Assembly (NCBI GenBank): GCA_002840895.1
Contig: PHCZ01000002.1
Span: 186,231-250,230, forward strand
Reading direction: 5' to 3'
Length of the DNA: 64,000 nucleotides
DNA from: Bacteroidetes bacterium HGW-Bacteroidetes-8
Lineage (GTDB): Bacteria > Bacteroidota > Bacteroidia > Bacteroidales > UBA932
In this document: positions 26,116 through 34,768 of the stretch, piece after piece
Layout: every line of letters begins with the position of its first letter
How positions within the stretch are numbered: position 1 is the first letter of the stretch
Translations under genes and position numbers: made by a program
Notes under the pieces: generated by a model
What the model saw: the letters and a program-made list of their open reading frames with translations, nothing else
Told to the model about the DNA's origin: nothing
The model's database searches: none

Positions 26116-27711
26116 CTATTTTGCAAAATATTGTGGTGCTCTTCTCTGTTTTGTCCTCTGCTCAAAAGCGTAGGCTGCCTCAATGAGCAAAGGTTCGCTC
26201 CAGGCTCTCCCCACAAATGATATTCCAACCGGCAGTCTGTCTATAAACCCCATTGGGACAGTAATGGATGGATAGCCCGATATTGCGGCGTAAGAGGAGC
26301 TTCCACCCATAAACTTATCACCATTTATTGGGTCTGTTTTCCAGGCTGGTGACCCTGTTGGGGCTATCAACATATCCAGATTGTTTTCACTCATCACCTT
26401 ATCTATTCCATCCTCCCTGATAGCCTTGAACATTCTATCCAGTAACTCCTTATACTCGGGAGAGTCTATTGGCCCCTTTTCATTTGCAGTAATTAGAAGA
26501 TTCTGGTCAAAATAGCGAAGTTCTACAGAGTCTTTAAGGTTAAAGGCTATCAGCTCATCCATATTTTTAACTGCAGCACCCTCCCCCAAAGATGCAAAGT
26601 ATTTGTTGAGTCCATCTTTAAACTCATATAGCATTATCTGAAAAGAGGCTGCTCCGCTACCTGCCGGGAGCGGAAACTGGATATCAACCACCTCTGCCCC
26701 GGCACCCTTGATATATTCCACAGCGCTATCCATAAGCGTATCAACTCTATGGTGATAACCGGAAATATTTTTTATACGGCCGATTCTCTTCCCTTTAAGC
26801 CCATCAATGTTAAGAAACTGAGTATAATCTTTGAAGAATTTTGCATCCGGGTTAAGTGTCTTAAGATCCGATGAGTCTACTCCGGTCATCACTCCAAGAG
26901 CAACTGCCACATCTGCCACTACACGTCCCATTGGCCCCGGGGTGTCCTGAGTGAACGAGATAGGGATAATTCCCGACCTGCTTAGTAGCCCCACTGTAGG
27001 TTTTATCCCTACAATTCCGTTGTTGTTTGAGGGACAAACAATACTTCCGTTAGTCTCTGTCCCGATAGCCAGTGCACAGAGGTTTGCAGATACTGCAACT
27101 GCAGATCCCGAGCTTGAGCCGCAGGGGTTTCTGTCCAGGATGTATGGGTTTTTTGTCTGCCCTCCCACTCCACTCCAACCGCTTGAAGAGAATTTAGAGC
27201 GGAAGTTTGCCCACTCGCTCAGGTTCGATTTCGCTATGATTACTGCTCCTGCCTCCCTTAACATCTGTGCAATGCGGCTATCTTTAGGTGCAATTGAGTT
27301 TTTCAATGCAACAGAGCCTGCAGTTGTGGGCATCTTGTCGTATGTATCCAGATTATCTTTAAGTATAACCGGGATTCCGTGCATCGGCCCCCTTGCCTTA
27401 CCCTCTGAGAGCTCTTTATCTAAGGCTCTTGCTATCTCCAGTGCATCCGGGTTGACTACAATCACTGAGTTAAGCATAGGGCCGCTCTTGTCCAGTTTCT
27501 CGATTCTCTCCAGATAGTCCCCCACAACCTTCTCTATTGTTAAGCTTCCATCCAGATATCCTTTGGTTAAATCTGAGATAGTGATCTCCTCCAGATATGG
27601 AGCAGGGTTTTCATATTCTGCGTTAACCTCTGTTTTGCACCCTGTTACAAGGGGTAGGCAAAAAGAGATTAATACTAAAAATTTCACCGAAAATTTAATA
27701 AGCTGTTTCAT
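26116..27711 (-). CDS. Exported amidase-signature family enzyme (lipoprotein)
   Basis: A 531-residue amidase-signature hydrolase with the Lys-cisSer-Ser triad region: VILKDNLDT (Lys), a SGWSGVGGQTKNP stretch, then NPCGSSSGSAVAVSANL with the nucleophile, and IGTETNGSIVCPS. An N-terminal lipoprotein signal (LVTGCKTE) places it outside the cytoplasm, so it is not GatA; it more likely cleaves amides or short peptides from the environment or the wall. It begins 53 bases downstream of the UPF0316 gene on the same strand and may be the last gene of that operon. The substrate cannot be told from sequence. Confidence 0.9.
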   Translation of the reverse strand: MKQLIKFSVKFLVLISFCLPLVTGCKTEVNAEYENPAPYLEEITISDLTKGYLDGSLTIEKVVGDYLERIEKLDKSGPMLNSVIVVNPDALEIARALDKELSEGKARGPMHGIPVILKDNLDTYDKMPTTAGSVALKNSIAPKDSRIAQMLREAGAVIIAKSNLSEWANFRSKFSSSGWSGVGGQTKNPYILDRNPCGSSSGSAVAVSANLCALAIGTETNGSIVCPSNNNGIVGIKPTVGLLSRSGIIPISFTQDTPGPMGRVVADVAVALGVMTGVDSSDLKTLNPDAKFFKDYTQFLNIDGLKGKRIGRIKNISGYHHRVDTLMDSAVEYIKGAGAEVVDIQFPLPAGSGAASFQIMLYEFKDGLNKYFASLGEGAAVKNMDELIAFNLKDSVELRYFDQNLLITANEKGPIDSPEYKELLDRMFKAIREDGIDKVMSENNLDMLIAPTGSPAWKTDPINGDKFMGGSSSYAAISGYPSITVPMGFIDRLPVGISFVGRAWSEPLLIEAAYAFEQRTKQRRAPQYFAK

Positions 27712-27764
27712 ATCAATTTAAGTTTAACACTTTTCTACACTTAATCTATGTAAATTTTGCAATA

Positions 27765-28328
27765 CTATTTCCCTATCCTCCAACGAGACAGAACAGATCT
27801 GCTCTTGGGAAATATCCCTCTCTGTTTAGTGCGGATATCTTCAGAAACATAGAAAACTCCGGGGTCAAAATCTGTAAAGATCTTCTCTACTCTCCTAAGC
27901 ATCTTTCTATCTACTACGGTCTCAATAATATCTATCTCTCCCTGAGAACCGCTCCCGTGAATAAGGGTGGCTCCAAAATTACTCCTGTTGAGTAGTGCCA
28001 CCAGCTCCTTGCCATTCTCTTTGGTATAGATTCTAAAGAGGAGAACCCCAAAGGCTATTCTTTGCTCAATAAGAATCCCCACAAAATTTCCTGTTGCATA
28101 CCCCCCGGCATATGACAGATAGGCAACTGTATCGTTTGCACGGGAGAAGATTTCCGATATTATAACAATCCATATCAGAACCTCAAAAAACCCGATAAAT
28201 GGTGCAATGTACTTCTCTCCCTTTGAGACAAAAATTATCCTTAGTGTTCCCAACGAAACATCTACAATTCTTCCAAAAAAGATGACAATTGGAAGAAGGT
28301 AGGGGTACTGATCCAGAAAGTCAAACAT
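27765..28328 (-). CDS. UPF0316 (DUF5698/DUF2179) membrane protein
   Basis: A 187-residue protein with three membrane helices in the first 95 residues (PYLLPIVIFFGRIVDVSLGTLRII and two more) and a cytoplasmic C-terminal DUF2179 ferredoxin-like domain (GVLLFRIYTKENGKELVALLNRSNFGATLIHG). The arginine-containing SLGTLRII motif is characteristic of UPF0316. The role is unknown; DUF2179 domains may bind nucleotides. It starts 12 bases after the nnrDE stop. Confidence 0.85.
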   Translation of the reverse strand: MFDFLDQYPYLLPIVIFFGRIVDVSLGTLRIIFVSKGEKYIAPFIGFFEVLIWIVIISEIFSRANDTVAYLSYAGGYATGNFVGILIEQRIAFGVLLFRIYTKENGKELVALLNRSNFGATLIHGSGSQGEIDIIETVVDRKMLRRVEKIFTDFDPGVFYVSEDIRTKQRGIFPKSRSVLSRWRIGK

Positions 28329-28340
28329 ATCTTCTCTATT

Positions 28341-29756
28341 TTAATATACTATTTTAAACGCCTCCCCCAGATTATTCACAATATCACCCGATGTCATTGA
28401 TATTTCGCCGAATTTTTTTGCTGCAAAATCTCCCGAGGTGCTGTGAATAAAGAGAGCAGATATTGCACTCTCTTTTGGAGAGTAGCCTTGAGCCATAAGA
28501 GCAGCGATTACACCTGTGAGCACATCTCCGCTACCTCCGGTTGCCATTCCGGGGTTCCCACACACATTGAACCATATCTCACCTTCGGGTGTAGATAAGG
28601 TTGTGTTTGCACCTTTGAGCAGAACATAAACCCTGTATTTTAACGAAAAAGCCAGTTGCATATGCAGCGCTTGGGCAGAGTCACCAAACTCACCGGCTAA
28701 TCTGGAGAACTCTTTAGGGTGAGGGGTCAAGATGGAGTTCTGTGGAATTAACTCCAGCATCTCTCTATGTGCAGAGATGATATTTAATCCATCTGCATCA
28801 ATAACCATAGGTTTGGTATAGCTCTTTAACAGATTCCGCAGCCTGAGTACAGTTTCGGGAGATGTGCCTATACCCGGACCAACAGCAATGGTGGTAAATC
28901 TTTCGTAATCTGTCAAATTTGATGTTGTGCACATCGCCTCGGGGACCGAAACCTGCACTATATCGCACAACTCTTCGGGAACATTCAAAGTAACCAGTCC
29001 CGCTCCGGATCTCAAGGCACCTTTAGCGCAGAGGATTGCTGCCCCTGCCATTCCATAAGAGCCCGCAACCAAGAGTGCGTGACCGTAATCTCCTTTATGG
29101 GAGTTTTTTACCCTTCTCTTTATAACAGAACTTACATGTTCTTTATCAATAACATAGTAGGGACTCTCTATATTTTGTTTAGCATCACTGTCAAGTCCTA
29201 TGTCAAGAACCCTCCACTCACCAATATATTGTGAGCTCTCTTTAAAAAACATAGCCAATTTTGGAAACTCCAGGGTAAGTGTAATATCTGCTTCAATTAC
29301 TGAACTCCCATTCTCATCGTTTATTGTATCTGAGAAGAGACCGCTGGGGATATCTATAGAGATCACTTTAGCATTTGAGCTGTTTATGGTTCTGATAACC
29401 TCGGCATATATCCCCTCAGGGCTACGGTTTAAACCGGTTCCGAATATCCCGTCAATTATCACACAACCCTGGTCAATTTCAGGAATATCCGATATGCTCT
29501 CTATCTTATTTACCGGAAACAGTTCACAGTTTATATTTTTCCCGGCCAGAATAGTGGATAGCGCAATAGCATCTTTACCGTTGTTGCCAGGTCCTGCAAA
29601 AATCAATAATCTCTTCTCTTTTAGATGAATATTAGCGGTAATCCATTTTGCCAGAAGGTCTGCTACTCTTAAAATAAGCTCATCTTCTGATATAGATTGA
29701 CTGTTTAAGGTAATCCGGTCAATTTTTGCTATCTGCCCTGATGTAAATATCTTCAT
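28341..29756 (-). CDS. nnr: Bifunctional NAD(P)H-hydrate epimerase / ADP-dependent dehydratase
   Basis: A 471-residue repair enzyme for hydrated NAD(P)H. The YjeF_N epimerase half (1-210) contains LIFAGPGNNGKDAIALS and DGIFGTGLNR. The C-terminal ribokinase-like dehydratase half contains HKGDYGHALLVAGSYGMAGAAIL, ILTPHPKEFSRL and the nucleotide loop GNPGMATGGSGDVLTG. It is slightly shorter than the usual 490-510 residues but has both active regions. It lies 26 bases after the NlpE-like gene. Confidence 0.95.
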   Translation of the reverse strand: MKIFTSGQIAKIDRITLNSQSISEDELILRVADLLAKWITANIHLKEKRLLIFAGPGNNGKDAIALSTILAGKNINCELFPVNKIESISDIPEIDQGCVIIDGIFGTGLNRSPEGIYAEVIRTINSSNAKVISIDIPSGLFSDTINDENGSSVIEADITLTLEFPKLAMFFKESSQYIGEWRVLDIGLDSDAKQNIESPYYVIDKEHVSSVIKRRVKNSHKGDYGHALLVAGSYGMAGAAILCAKGALRSGAGLVTLNVPEELCDIVQVSVPEAMCTTSNLTDYERFTTIAVGPGIGTSPETVLRLRNLLKSYTKPMVIDADGLNIISAHREMLELIPQNSILTPHPKEFSRLAGEFGDSAQALHMQLAFSLKYRVYVLLKGANTTLSTPEGEIWFNVCGNPGMATGGSGDVLTGVIAALMAQGYSPKESAISALFIHSTSGDFAAKKFGEISMTSGDIVNNLGEAFKIVY

Positions 29757-29782
29757 TCCAGTAGGTTTTAAAGAGTGGAGTC

Positions 29783-30199
29783 CTACTGTTTTATGAGAGT
29801 GTAGTATACTGAATAGATACCCTCGACTCGGTTTTTATTTTTATCCAGAGAGTGAGCTTTTCCATCTTCCAGAAGGAAGAATCTCTTGTTTCCCGTGCTA
29901 TAGGAAATTGTAACAATATTATTGGATAACGTGAATCTCCCCCGCTCACTCACCCCTTTTGATTTAATGTCTGTATAATCCATATTTAGAGTATAGGTGG
30001 AGTCTTTTCTTAAGATTAGAGTTGTCCTAATTCCTGCACCTGCTGTACTGGGAAGAATTCCGTAGTAATCGCCTTCAAAATTTTCAATTATCTTAACCTC
30101 CCTCTCCAGCTCCACAGGTGCTTTGAACTCAGACTCCTGAAACCACTTACAACCCTGAGCTAAAAGTAATGAGATAGATATGATAACAAACAACCTCAT
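29783..30199 (-). CDS. NlpE-like lipoprotein lacking the CxxC pair
   Basis: A 138-residue lipoprotein (LLAQGC, Cys17) whose mature region matches the NlpE N-terminal domain: YYGILPSTAGAGIRTTLILRKDSTYTL followed by a GRFTLSNNIVTIS strand. Normal NlpE proteins have LPCADC-GI at this turn; here both Cys are replaced (PSTAGAG). In E. coli NlpE senses lipoprotein trafficking and surface contact and activates the Cpx two-component system. Here the start overlaps the response regulator stop by four bases (ATGA), so translation is probably coupled to it. Family call by motif; partner relation is an inference. Confidence 0.75.
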   Translation of the reverse strand: MRLFVIISISLLLAQGCKWFQESEFKAPVELEREVKIIENFEGDYYGILPSTAGAGIRTTLILRKDSTYTLNMDYTDIKSKGVSERGRFTLSNNIVTISYSTGNKRFFLLEDGKAHSLDKNKNRVEGIYSVYYTLIKQ

Positions 30200-30609
30200 A
30201 TTTTGGCCAAGTAGGATCCAATAACGCTTAATAAAATATCTTTACTTACAGGTTTTGTAAGATAATCTGTGCAACCTGCATTAAGAGCCTTTTCGCGGTC
30301 ACCATCCAGCGCAAATGCTGTGAGGGCAATCACCGGAATTTTCAAATTGAGTTTTCTTATTTCGCGGGTGGCTTCATAGCCATCCATTATTGGCATCTTA
30401 ATATCCATCAGGATTATATCTACGAGAGGAGTGTTTTTGAACATTTCAAGAGCTTCAGATCCATTCTTAGCGTGGATAACATTTATATTCTGATGCTTCA
30501 TTACAAGCTTTACATACTCTGCGTTTGCAAAATCGTCTTCGGCGAGGAGCAGTTTATAGATGCACTCCGTCTGCTTTGGCTTGTTAAGATCGTTTATATC
30601 GTCTGCCAT
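30196..30609 (-). CDS. Stand-alone response regulator receiver protein
   Basis: A 137-residue CheY-like receiver. The phosphoacceptor is D69 (ILMDIKMPIMDG), with acidic pair E24-D25-D26, Thr in VIALTAFALDG and Lys in YLTKPV. There is no output domain. It lies 98 bases downstream of a membrane kinase on the same strand and its stop overlaps the NlpE-like start. It may act by protein contact or as a phosphorelay step. An unusually strong Shine-Dalgarno precedes it. Confidence 0.92.
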   Translation of the reverse strand: MADDINDLNKPKQTECIYKLLLAEDDFANAEYVKLVMKHQNINVIHAKNGSEALEMFKNTPLVDIILMDIKMPIMDGYEATREIRKLNLKIPVIALTAFALDGDREKALNAGCTDYLTKPVSKDILLSVIGSYLAKI

Positions 30610-30614
30610 TGTGT

Positions 30615-30625
30615 CTCCTCCTTTT
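30615..30625 (-). promoter_or_regulatory. Strong Shine-Dalgarno before the receiver gene
   Basis: The minus strand reads AAAAGGAGGAG, ending six bases before the ATG at 30609. Most starts in this window lack such a sequence, as is normal for Bacteroidota. A TACCTTTA at 30655-30662 (minus) is a one-mismatch -7 element that could give this gene its own transcript. Confidence 0.5.
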
Positions 30626-30707
30626 AAAGAAAATCTATTATGTAAAAAGTGGTATAAAGGTATAAAAAAAATCTAAACTTATAGTTTGGTATACTCCAGA
30701 AACTTTT

Positions 30708-31667
30708 TTAAAACCAGTAACCTAATGACTCTGCCGAGTTTTTTAGAGGTATTTCAAACACAAATAAAGATCCCTCTCCCTCTGTAGATGTTACCCATAT
30801 ATTTCCTTGCATAATCTCTACATAGGCTTTGGCAATTGAGAGTCCAATGCCAAGCCCCTCGTATGCCATCTTAACAACATTATCTGCCTGAACAAATCTG
30901 TCAAAAATATGAGATAGCCTCTCCTTTGGAATTCCTATCCCGCTATCTTTGACAAAGAAACGTGCAAAATCCTCCTCAATAGTGGCACCGATAGTCACCT
31001 CGCCTTTGGATGTAAACTTAATCGCATTCTTTACCAGATGAGACAAAATTGCCATAAGCATCTCTTTATCTGCATAGAATGTGGAGAGATCATTTGAGGG
31101 GCGCTTTGTTAAAAAAAGATTTATCCCTTTTTCCTTTGCCAGTGGCTCAAAACCGGAGATGAGAGTATTAAGCATCTCATTTAAATCTATCCGGCTGTAG
31201 AAAACTTTTATCTCACCCGTCTCCAGCCTGGATATTGCAACAAGGTCGTTTATGAGCAAAAGCATCCTTTCACTGCTTTTACCAATTATCTCAATATACT
31301 CACTCTTCTGTTCACCTGTTAAATCCGGGGTCTTCAATAGCTCGGAAAAACCAAGTATCCCATTCATAGGTGTTCGAATTTCGTGGCTTATGTTTTCAAG
31401 AAAAGCAGATTTCAACCTGTCGCTCTCTTTGGCCCTCTTCTCGGTTTCGCGCAACCTTACAAGATGCCTTTTAATAAAGAAGAAAAAGATTATGCCGGTT
31501 ATAACTACATAGAACCACCCTTTATATGTCTGGAGATCTTTTATCTTTTCGTTATCGGAAACAGTAAGCTCTAGTAGCAAATCGGAAAAAAGAATCCACA
31601 ATCCACCAATAACCAAATACATTGCAGTTATTCCATACTCGAACCGTACCTTTTTAAACAGATTCAT
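30708..31667 (-). CDS. Membrane sensor histidine kinase
   Basis: A 319-residue kinase with two membrane helices (about 13-34 and 51-66) separated by a short loop of roughly 15-25 residues, then HisKA with H95 (ENISHEIRTPMNG) and a HATPase_c domain with N (HLVKNAIKF), G1 (DSGIGIP) and G2 (GLGIGLS) boxes. There is no PAS, HAMP or receiver, so signal sensing must use the membrane region or a partner. The stand-alone receiver downstream is its likely partner. Confidence 0.92.
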   Translation of the reverse strand: MNLFKKVRFEYGITAMYLVIGGLWILFSDLLLELTVSDNEKIKDLQTYKGWFYVVITGIIFFFFIKRHLVRLRETEKRAKESDRLKSAFLENISHEIRTPMNGILGFSELLKTPDLTGEQKSEYIEIIGKSSERMLLLINDLVAISRLETGEIKVFYSRIDLNEMLNTLISGFEPLAKEKGINLFLTKRPSNDLSTFYADKEMLMAILSHLVKNAIKFTSKGEVTIGATIEEDFARFFVKDSGIGIPKERLSHIFDRFVQADNVVKMAYEGLGIGLSIAKAYVEIMQGNIWVTSTEGEGSLFVFEIPLKNSAESLGYWF

Positions 31668-31813
31668 ATATCTGTGTGTATAACAGTTATTTCGGACAAT
31701 TAAAACTATTGCGAGCTCATATTTGATTACAATTTAGGAAATCTTTCTCAATTCTTTGATAAAAAGTAAACAAATCTCTTTGAGTGCCGTTATATAATTT
31801 AAAACTAAATCTT

Positions 31814-32455
31814 ATGACCTATCGAAATCTCCATAATATGAGAAAAGAGTATTCGCAAAGTTCACTTGAGAGAGAGAATTTAAGAGAGAACCCTTATGAA
31901 CAGTTTTCGATATGGTTTGAAGAGGCTCTTGAGTTTGAGCCACACGAAGCTAATGCAATGGTTCTTGCGACAGCAGATTCAAATTGTGCTCCTGCTGCAA
32001 GAGTAGTTTTACTAAAGAGCTTCTCCAGAGAGGGCTTTATCTTCTTTACAAATTACAACAGCAAAAAGGGAGAAGATATCTCTGTAAATAAAAGGGTTGC
32101 TCTTCTTTTTTACTGGCCTCAAACTATGAGGCAGGTTAGAGTAGAGGGGAGTGCCTTTAAGATTGATCCGTCTGACTCCGATGAGTATTTCAACTCAAGA
32201 CCTACACTAAGCAAAGCATCATCTGCCCTCTCTAAACAGAGTTCTCCACTTGAAAACAGAGATGAGTTTGATAACAGTGTAAACTCTCTGGTCAGGAGCG
32301 AGAGGGAGATATCCCGTCCGGAGAATTGGGGCGGCTACATCGTTAATCCGGAGCGTTTTGAATTTTGGCAGGGAGGAGTAGGCAGGTCTCACGACCGTTT
32401 TATCTACACATCAGAGGGAGACCTGGAGTGGAGCATTACCAGACTTTATCCGTAG
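31814..32455 (+). CDS. pdxH: Pyridoxamine/pyridoxine 5'-phosphate oxidase
   Basis: A 213-residue FMN enzyme that makes pyridoxal 5'-phosphate. The ATG at 31814 is chosen because it gives the family's normal length and start (MTYRNLHNMRKEYSQ); an in-frame GTG lies 30 bases upstream. Seen motifs: ARVVLLKSFSREGFIFFTNYNSKKGED (FMN site), RQVRVEGSAFKI, YFNSRP and the C-terminal WGGYIVNPERFEFWQGGVGRSHDRF with the substrate-binding Arg/His, ending in RLYP. It ends 22 bases from the convergent Crp/Fnr gene. Confidence 0.96.
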   Translation: MTYRNLHNMRKEYSQSSLERENLRENPYEQFSIWFEEALEFEPHEANAMVLATADSNCAPAARVVLLKSFSREGFIFFTNYNSKKGEDISVNKRVALLFYWPQTMRQVRVEGSAFKIDPSDSDEYFNSRPTLSKASSALSKQSSPLENRDEFDNSVNSLVRSEREISRPENWGGYIVNPERFEFWQGGVGRSHDRFIYTSEGDLEWSITRLYP

Positions 32456-32477
32456 CCCTGCACTCTCTTTGTGAATG

Positions 32478-33173
32478 CTATCCTTTAAGACTTATCTCTG
32501 CAAGTATATCCCGCTTTAAGACTACAATATCCTTTTCATTAAGTGATATTAGTCCATCTTTCTCGAAGCTTTTAAGCAGCTTAACTGCGCTCTCTGTTGA
32601 GACAGCTGCAAATTCGGCAATATCTTTGCGGGAGAGCAGCTGGAATATATCCGGATGTGCCAATTTTAAGTTGTCCAGGTAGAGCAAACTCTCTGCAATC
32701 CTCCCGTTCATCTGTTTATACAAAACAGTGCTAAGTTTAGAAAAGAGATTTGTGTTGACCTCACAATATCTTTTTATAATATTGAGCCCGAACTCACCGT
32801 TCTGTTTAATTACATTGGCAATTACCCCCTTTTCTACCAAAAATGCCTGGCAATCTGTAAGCGCAACTGTCGAGTAGCTATAGATATTTTTTGTAAATAC
32901 CGGTGAGAGGCCTATAAATTCACCCGGTTGTACGATTCTCAGATTGTAACTCTTACCGTCGTATCCCTCAATATATTGCCTACACAATCCGTTTATAACA
33001 AAGAGAATATAGGAGGCAAATGCACCCTGTTTTGTTAGGGAGTCCCCTCTTCGGAATAGTACCTGAGTTTTGCTCTCCCTAACTATCTCTAGCTCCTGTT
33101 GTGATAGAATCTGGAAACAGGGGGCACTAATGTCACATATATACTCTTGATCTTGCCGGCCGATTGTCTTCAT
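32478..33173 (-). CDS. Crp/Fnr family transcription regulator
   Basis: A 231-residue regulator with an N-terminal cyclic-nucleotide-binding-like barrel (about 20-130), a dimer helix and a C-terminal helix-turn-helix (LLSRKDIAEFAAVSTESAVKLLKSFEKDGLI). The barrel lacks the canonical cAMP phosphate cassette. Cys13 and Cys19 at the N-terminus plus a later Cys (NGLCRQY) recall an FNR-type Fe-S ligand set, but the spacing is not that of E. coli FNR. In the recognition helix FNR's Glu is kept while Ser and Arg are replaced by Val and Lys. It is divergent from a thioredoxin-like/trxB operon, a likely target. Confidence 0.87.
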   Translation of the reverse strand: MKTIGRQDQEYICDISAPCFQILSQQELEIVRESKTQVLFRRGDSLTKQGAFASYILFVINGLCRQYIEGYDGKSYNLRIVQPGEFIGLSPVFTKNIYSYSTVALTDCQAFLVEKGVIANVIKQNGEFGLNIIKRYCEVNTNLFSKLSTVLYKQMNGRIAESLLYLDNLKLAHPDIFQLLSRKDIAEFAAVSTESAVKLLKSFEKDGLISLNEKDIVVLKRDILAEISLKG

Positions 33174-33216
33174 CTCAATTATTTTTTAATCAGTGGAATA
33201 CAATTATATCCAAACA

Positions 33217-33224
33217 CAAAGTTA
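33217..33224 (-). promoter_or_regulatory. Candidate -7 element for the Crp/Fnr gene
   Basis: Minus-strand TAACTTTG is a perfect TAnnTTTG match, giving a start near 33210 and a leader of about 37 bases. No clear -33 TTTG is seen. Confidence 0.45.
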
Positions 33225-33265
33225 ATCTAATTCAATTAAAAAGCTGTCTAATTTCAATTACAGGG

Positions 33266-33320
33266 TTGTTGCACAAGATGGTCAAACTCGACGATGTTAA
33301 TTATTACTGCCATATCTTTG
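33266..33320 (+). promoter_or_regulatory. Candidate promoter and dyad for the thioredoxin-like/trxB operon
   Basis: TATCTTTG at 33313-33320 is a perfect -7 element; the start site would be near 33327. There is no TTTG at -33. Instead a dyad TTGTTGCACAA (33266-33276, arms TTGT/ACAA) is centred about 56 bases upstream of the start, a position suited to an activator replacing the -33 contact (inference). Confidence 0.42.
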
Positions 33321-33373
33321 CACCATACAATAAATGAGTTAACAAAAATTAATTAACACTAAAAAATAACACA

Positions 33374-33730
33374 ATGTTATACACAAATCTTAAACATATT
33401 GAGTCAGCAGCACAATACAATAAAATATTGAGCGAAAATGAGAATGTAATGGTAATCTGCGGTAGGATGGGACCAATGTGTATCCCGGTTTACGGAATTG
33501 CAGAGGAGCTTGAGGGGGAGTATAAGCACGTACAATTTTTTGATATGGAGTTTGACAATCCCGAGTCGTACGTAATTCGCAACCTACCGGAAGTAAGAGG
33601 CTTTATGGGCATTCCCTTCACAATCTACTATAAAAACGGAGTAATTGTAAAGGCAACATCCAGCATCCAGTCAAGAGATATGATTACGACTATTCTTGAC
33701 AAAGAGTTTGGAGCTCCAAACAAGAATTAA
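33374..33730 (+). CDS. Thioredoxin-like protein without a CxxC motif
   Basis: A 118-residue protein with the thioredoxin strand/helix order: ENVMVICGRMGPMCIPVYGIAEELEGEY, then KHVQFFDMEFDNPESYVIRNLPEVRGFMGIPFTIYYKNG with the cis-Pro (GIPFT). Where thioredoxin has WCGPC, this protein has MGPMC, so only C36 is kept and another Cys (C29) sits seven residues before it. It cannot run the usual dithiol exchange in the standard way. It is followed 26 bases later by trxB. Similar proteins occur in other Bacteroidales (recollection). Confidence 0.8.
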   Translation: MLYTNLKHIESAAQYNKILSENENVMVICGRMGPMCIPVYGIAEELEGEYKHVQFFDMEFDNPESYVIRNLPEVRGFMGIPFTIYYKNGVIVKATSSIQSRDMITTILDKEFGAPNKN

Positions 33731-33756
33731 TTCCAATAAAAAGCAGGTAAATTGCA

Positions 33757-34710
33757 ATGAATACAAATCACTACGAAGTAATAGTAATAGGAGGTGGCCC
33801 GGCCGGCTTAACAGCAGGTATCTATCTCTCGCGTGCAAGGGTAAAAACCCTTATATTGAATGAGGGTACAATTGGGGGGCAGATGGTGCTGACACACGAG
33901 ATTGCCAACTACCCGGGAGTAGAGAGTGTAAGCGGTTACCAGCTCTCAAATATAATGAAGAGGCAGGCTCTCTCATTCGGTTGTGAAATCCGCTCCAATA
34001 TCTCAATCAAGGAGTTTGATCTCTCAAATGAGGTCAAGAGTTTTGTAATCTCCGATGGCACAACTTATACCGGCGATGCAGTAATTATTGCTACAGGGGG
34101 GCGTTCGCGCACTCTGGGTGTACCTGGTGAAGATCTTCTCAAAGGTCGTGGGATCTCATATTGTGCAACCTGTGACGGAGACTTCTTTACAGATAAAGAG
34201 ATTGTAGTTGTTGGGGGTGGGAACTCTGCCCTTGAAGAGGCTGTGTCTCTCACTAAATATGCAAGCAAAGTTACCATTATACACCAGTTTGACCATTTCC
34301 AGGCTTTCGAACACGCAATTGCAGAGGCAAAGAGTAACCCAAAGATTAACATTATAATGGAGTCAACAATAACAGCGTTTTACGGTGAGGAGAGAGTGGA
34401 GAGCGTAGATATAAAAAATCTTAAAACCAATGAGAGTTTAAACTTTAAAACAGATGGAGCGTTTATATTCATAGGTTATGTGCCAAACACAGAGTTTCTC
34501 AAAGATAGGGTTAATTTAAATCAGTGGGGAGAGATAGTAGTCGGGCCAGATATGTCAACCGGAACAGAGGGAGTTTTTGCTGGCGGAGACAGCATAACCA
34601 AGCGTTACAGACAGGTCACTACGGCAGTGGGTGATGGTACTATTGCAGCTCTTAGTGCATCAGCTTTTATAAATGATCTTAAAAAACGCAGAGAGCTAAA
34701 CGGGAATTAA
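33757..34710 (+). CDS. trxB: Thioredoxin reductase
   Basis: A 317-residue FAD/NADPH flavoprotein. The FAD loop GGGPAGLTAG is at about residues 11-20, the redox pair is C136-A-T-C139 (SYCATCDGDFF), the NADPH loop is GGGNSALEEAV, and the C-terminal FAD contact is GVFAGGDS. It reduces thioredoxin-type proteins in the cytoplasm. It is the second gene of an operon with the CxxC-less thioredoxin-like protein, which makes that protein a candidate partner despite its odd active site. Confidence 0.95.
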   Translation: MNTNHYEVIVIGGGPAGLTAGIYLSRARVKTLILNEGTIGGQMVLTHEIANYPGVESVSGYQLSNIMKRQALSFGCEIRSNISIKEFDLSNEVKSFVISDGTTYTGDAVIIATGGRSRTLGVPGEDLLKGRGISYCATCDGDFFTDKEIVVVGGGNSALEEAVSLTKYASKVTIIHQFDHFQAFEHAIAEAKSNPKINIIMESTITAFYGEERVESVDIKNLKTNESLNFKTDGAFIFIGYVPNTEFLKDRVNLNQWGEIVVGPDMSTGTEGVFAGGDSITKRYRQVTTAVGDGTIAALSASAFINDLKKRRELNGN

Positions 34711-34768
34711 TAAAAGGCTCCAAAATAATTGAAGCTCCAAATTGTAATAACTTAAAATATTTTCAAGT

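Noticed and set aside
26951..27517. Long open frames opposite known genes (for example inside the amidase, and 22652-23200 inside the M16 gene)
   Set aside because: They are antisense to clearly conserved proteins, have no family signature and low-complexity Ser/Leu composition, so they are frame shadows.
32478..33173. Full FNR-type Fe-S cluster site in the Crp/Fnr protein
   Set aside because: Only two Cys near the N-terminus and one later are seen, with spacing unlike FNR; cluster binding cannot be claimed.
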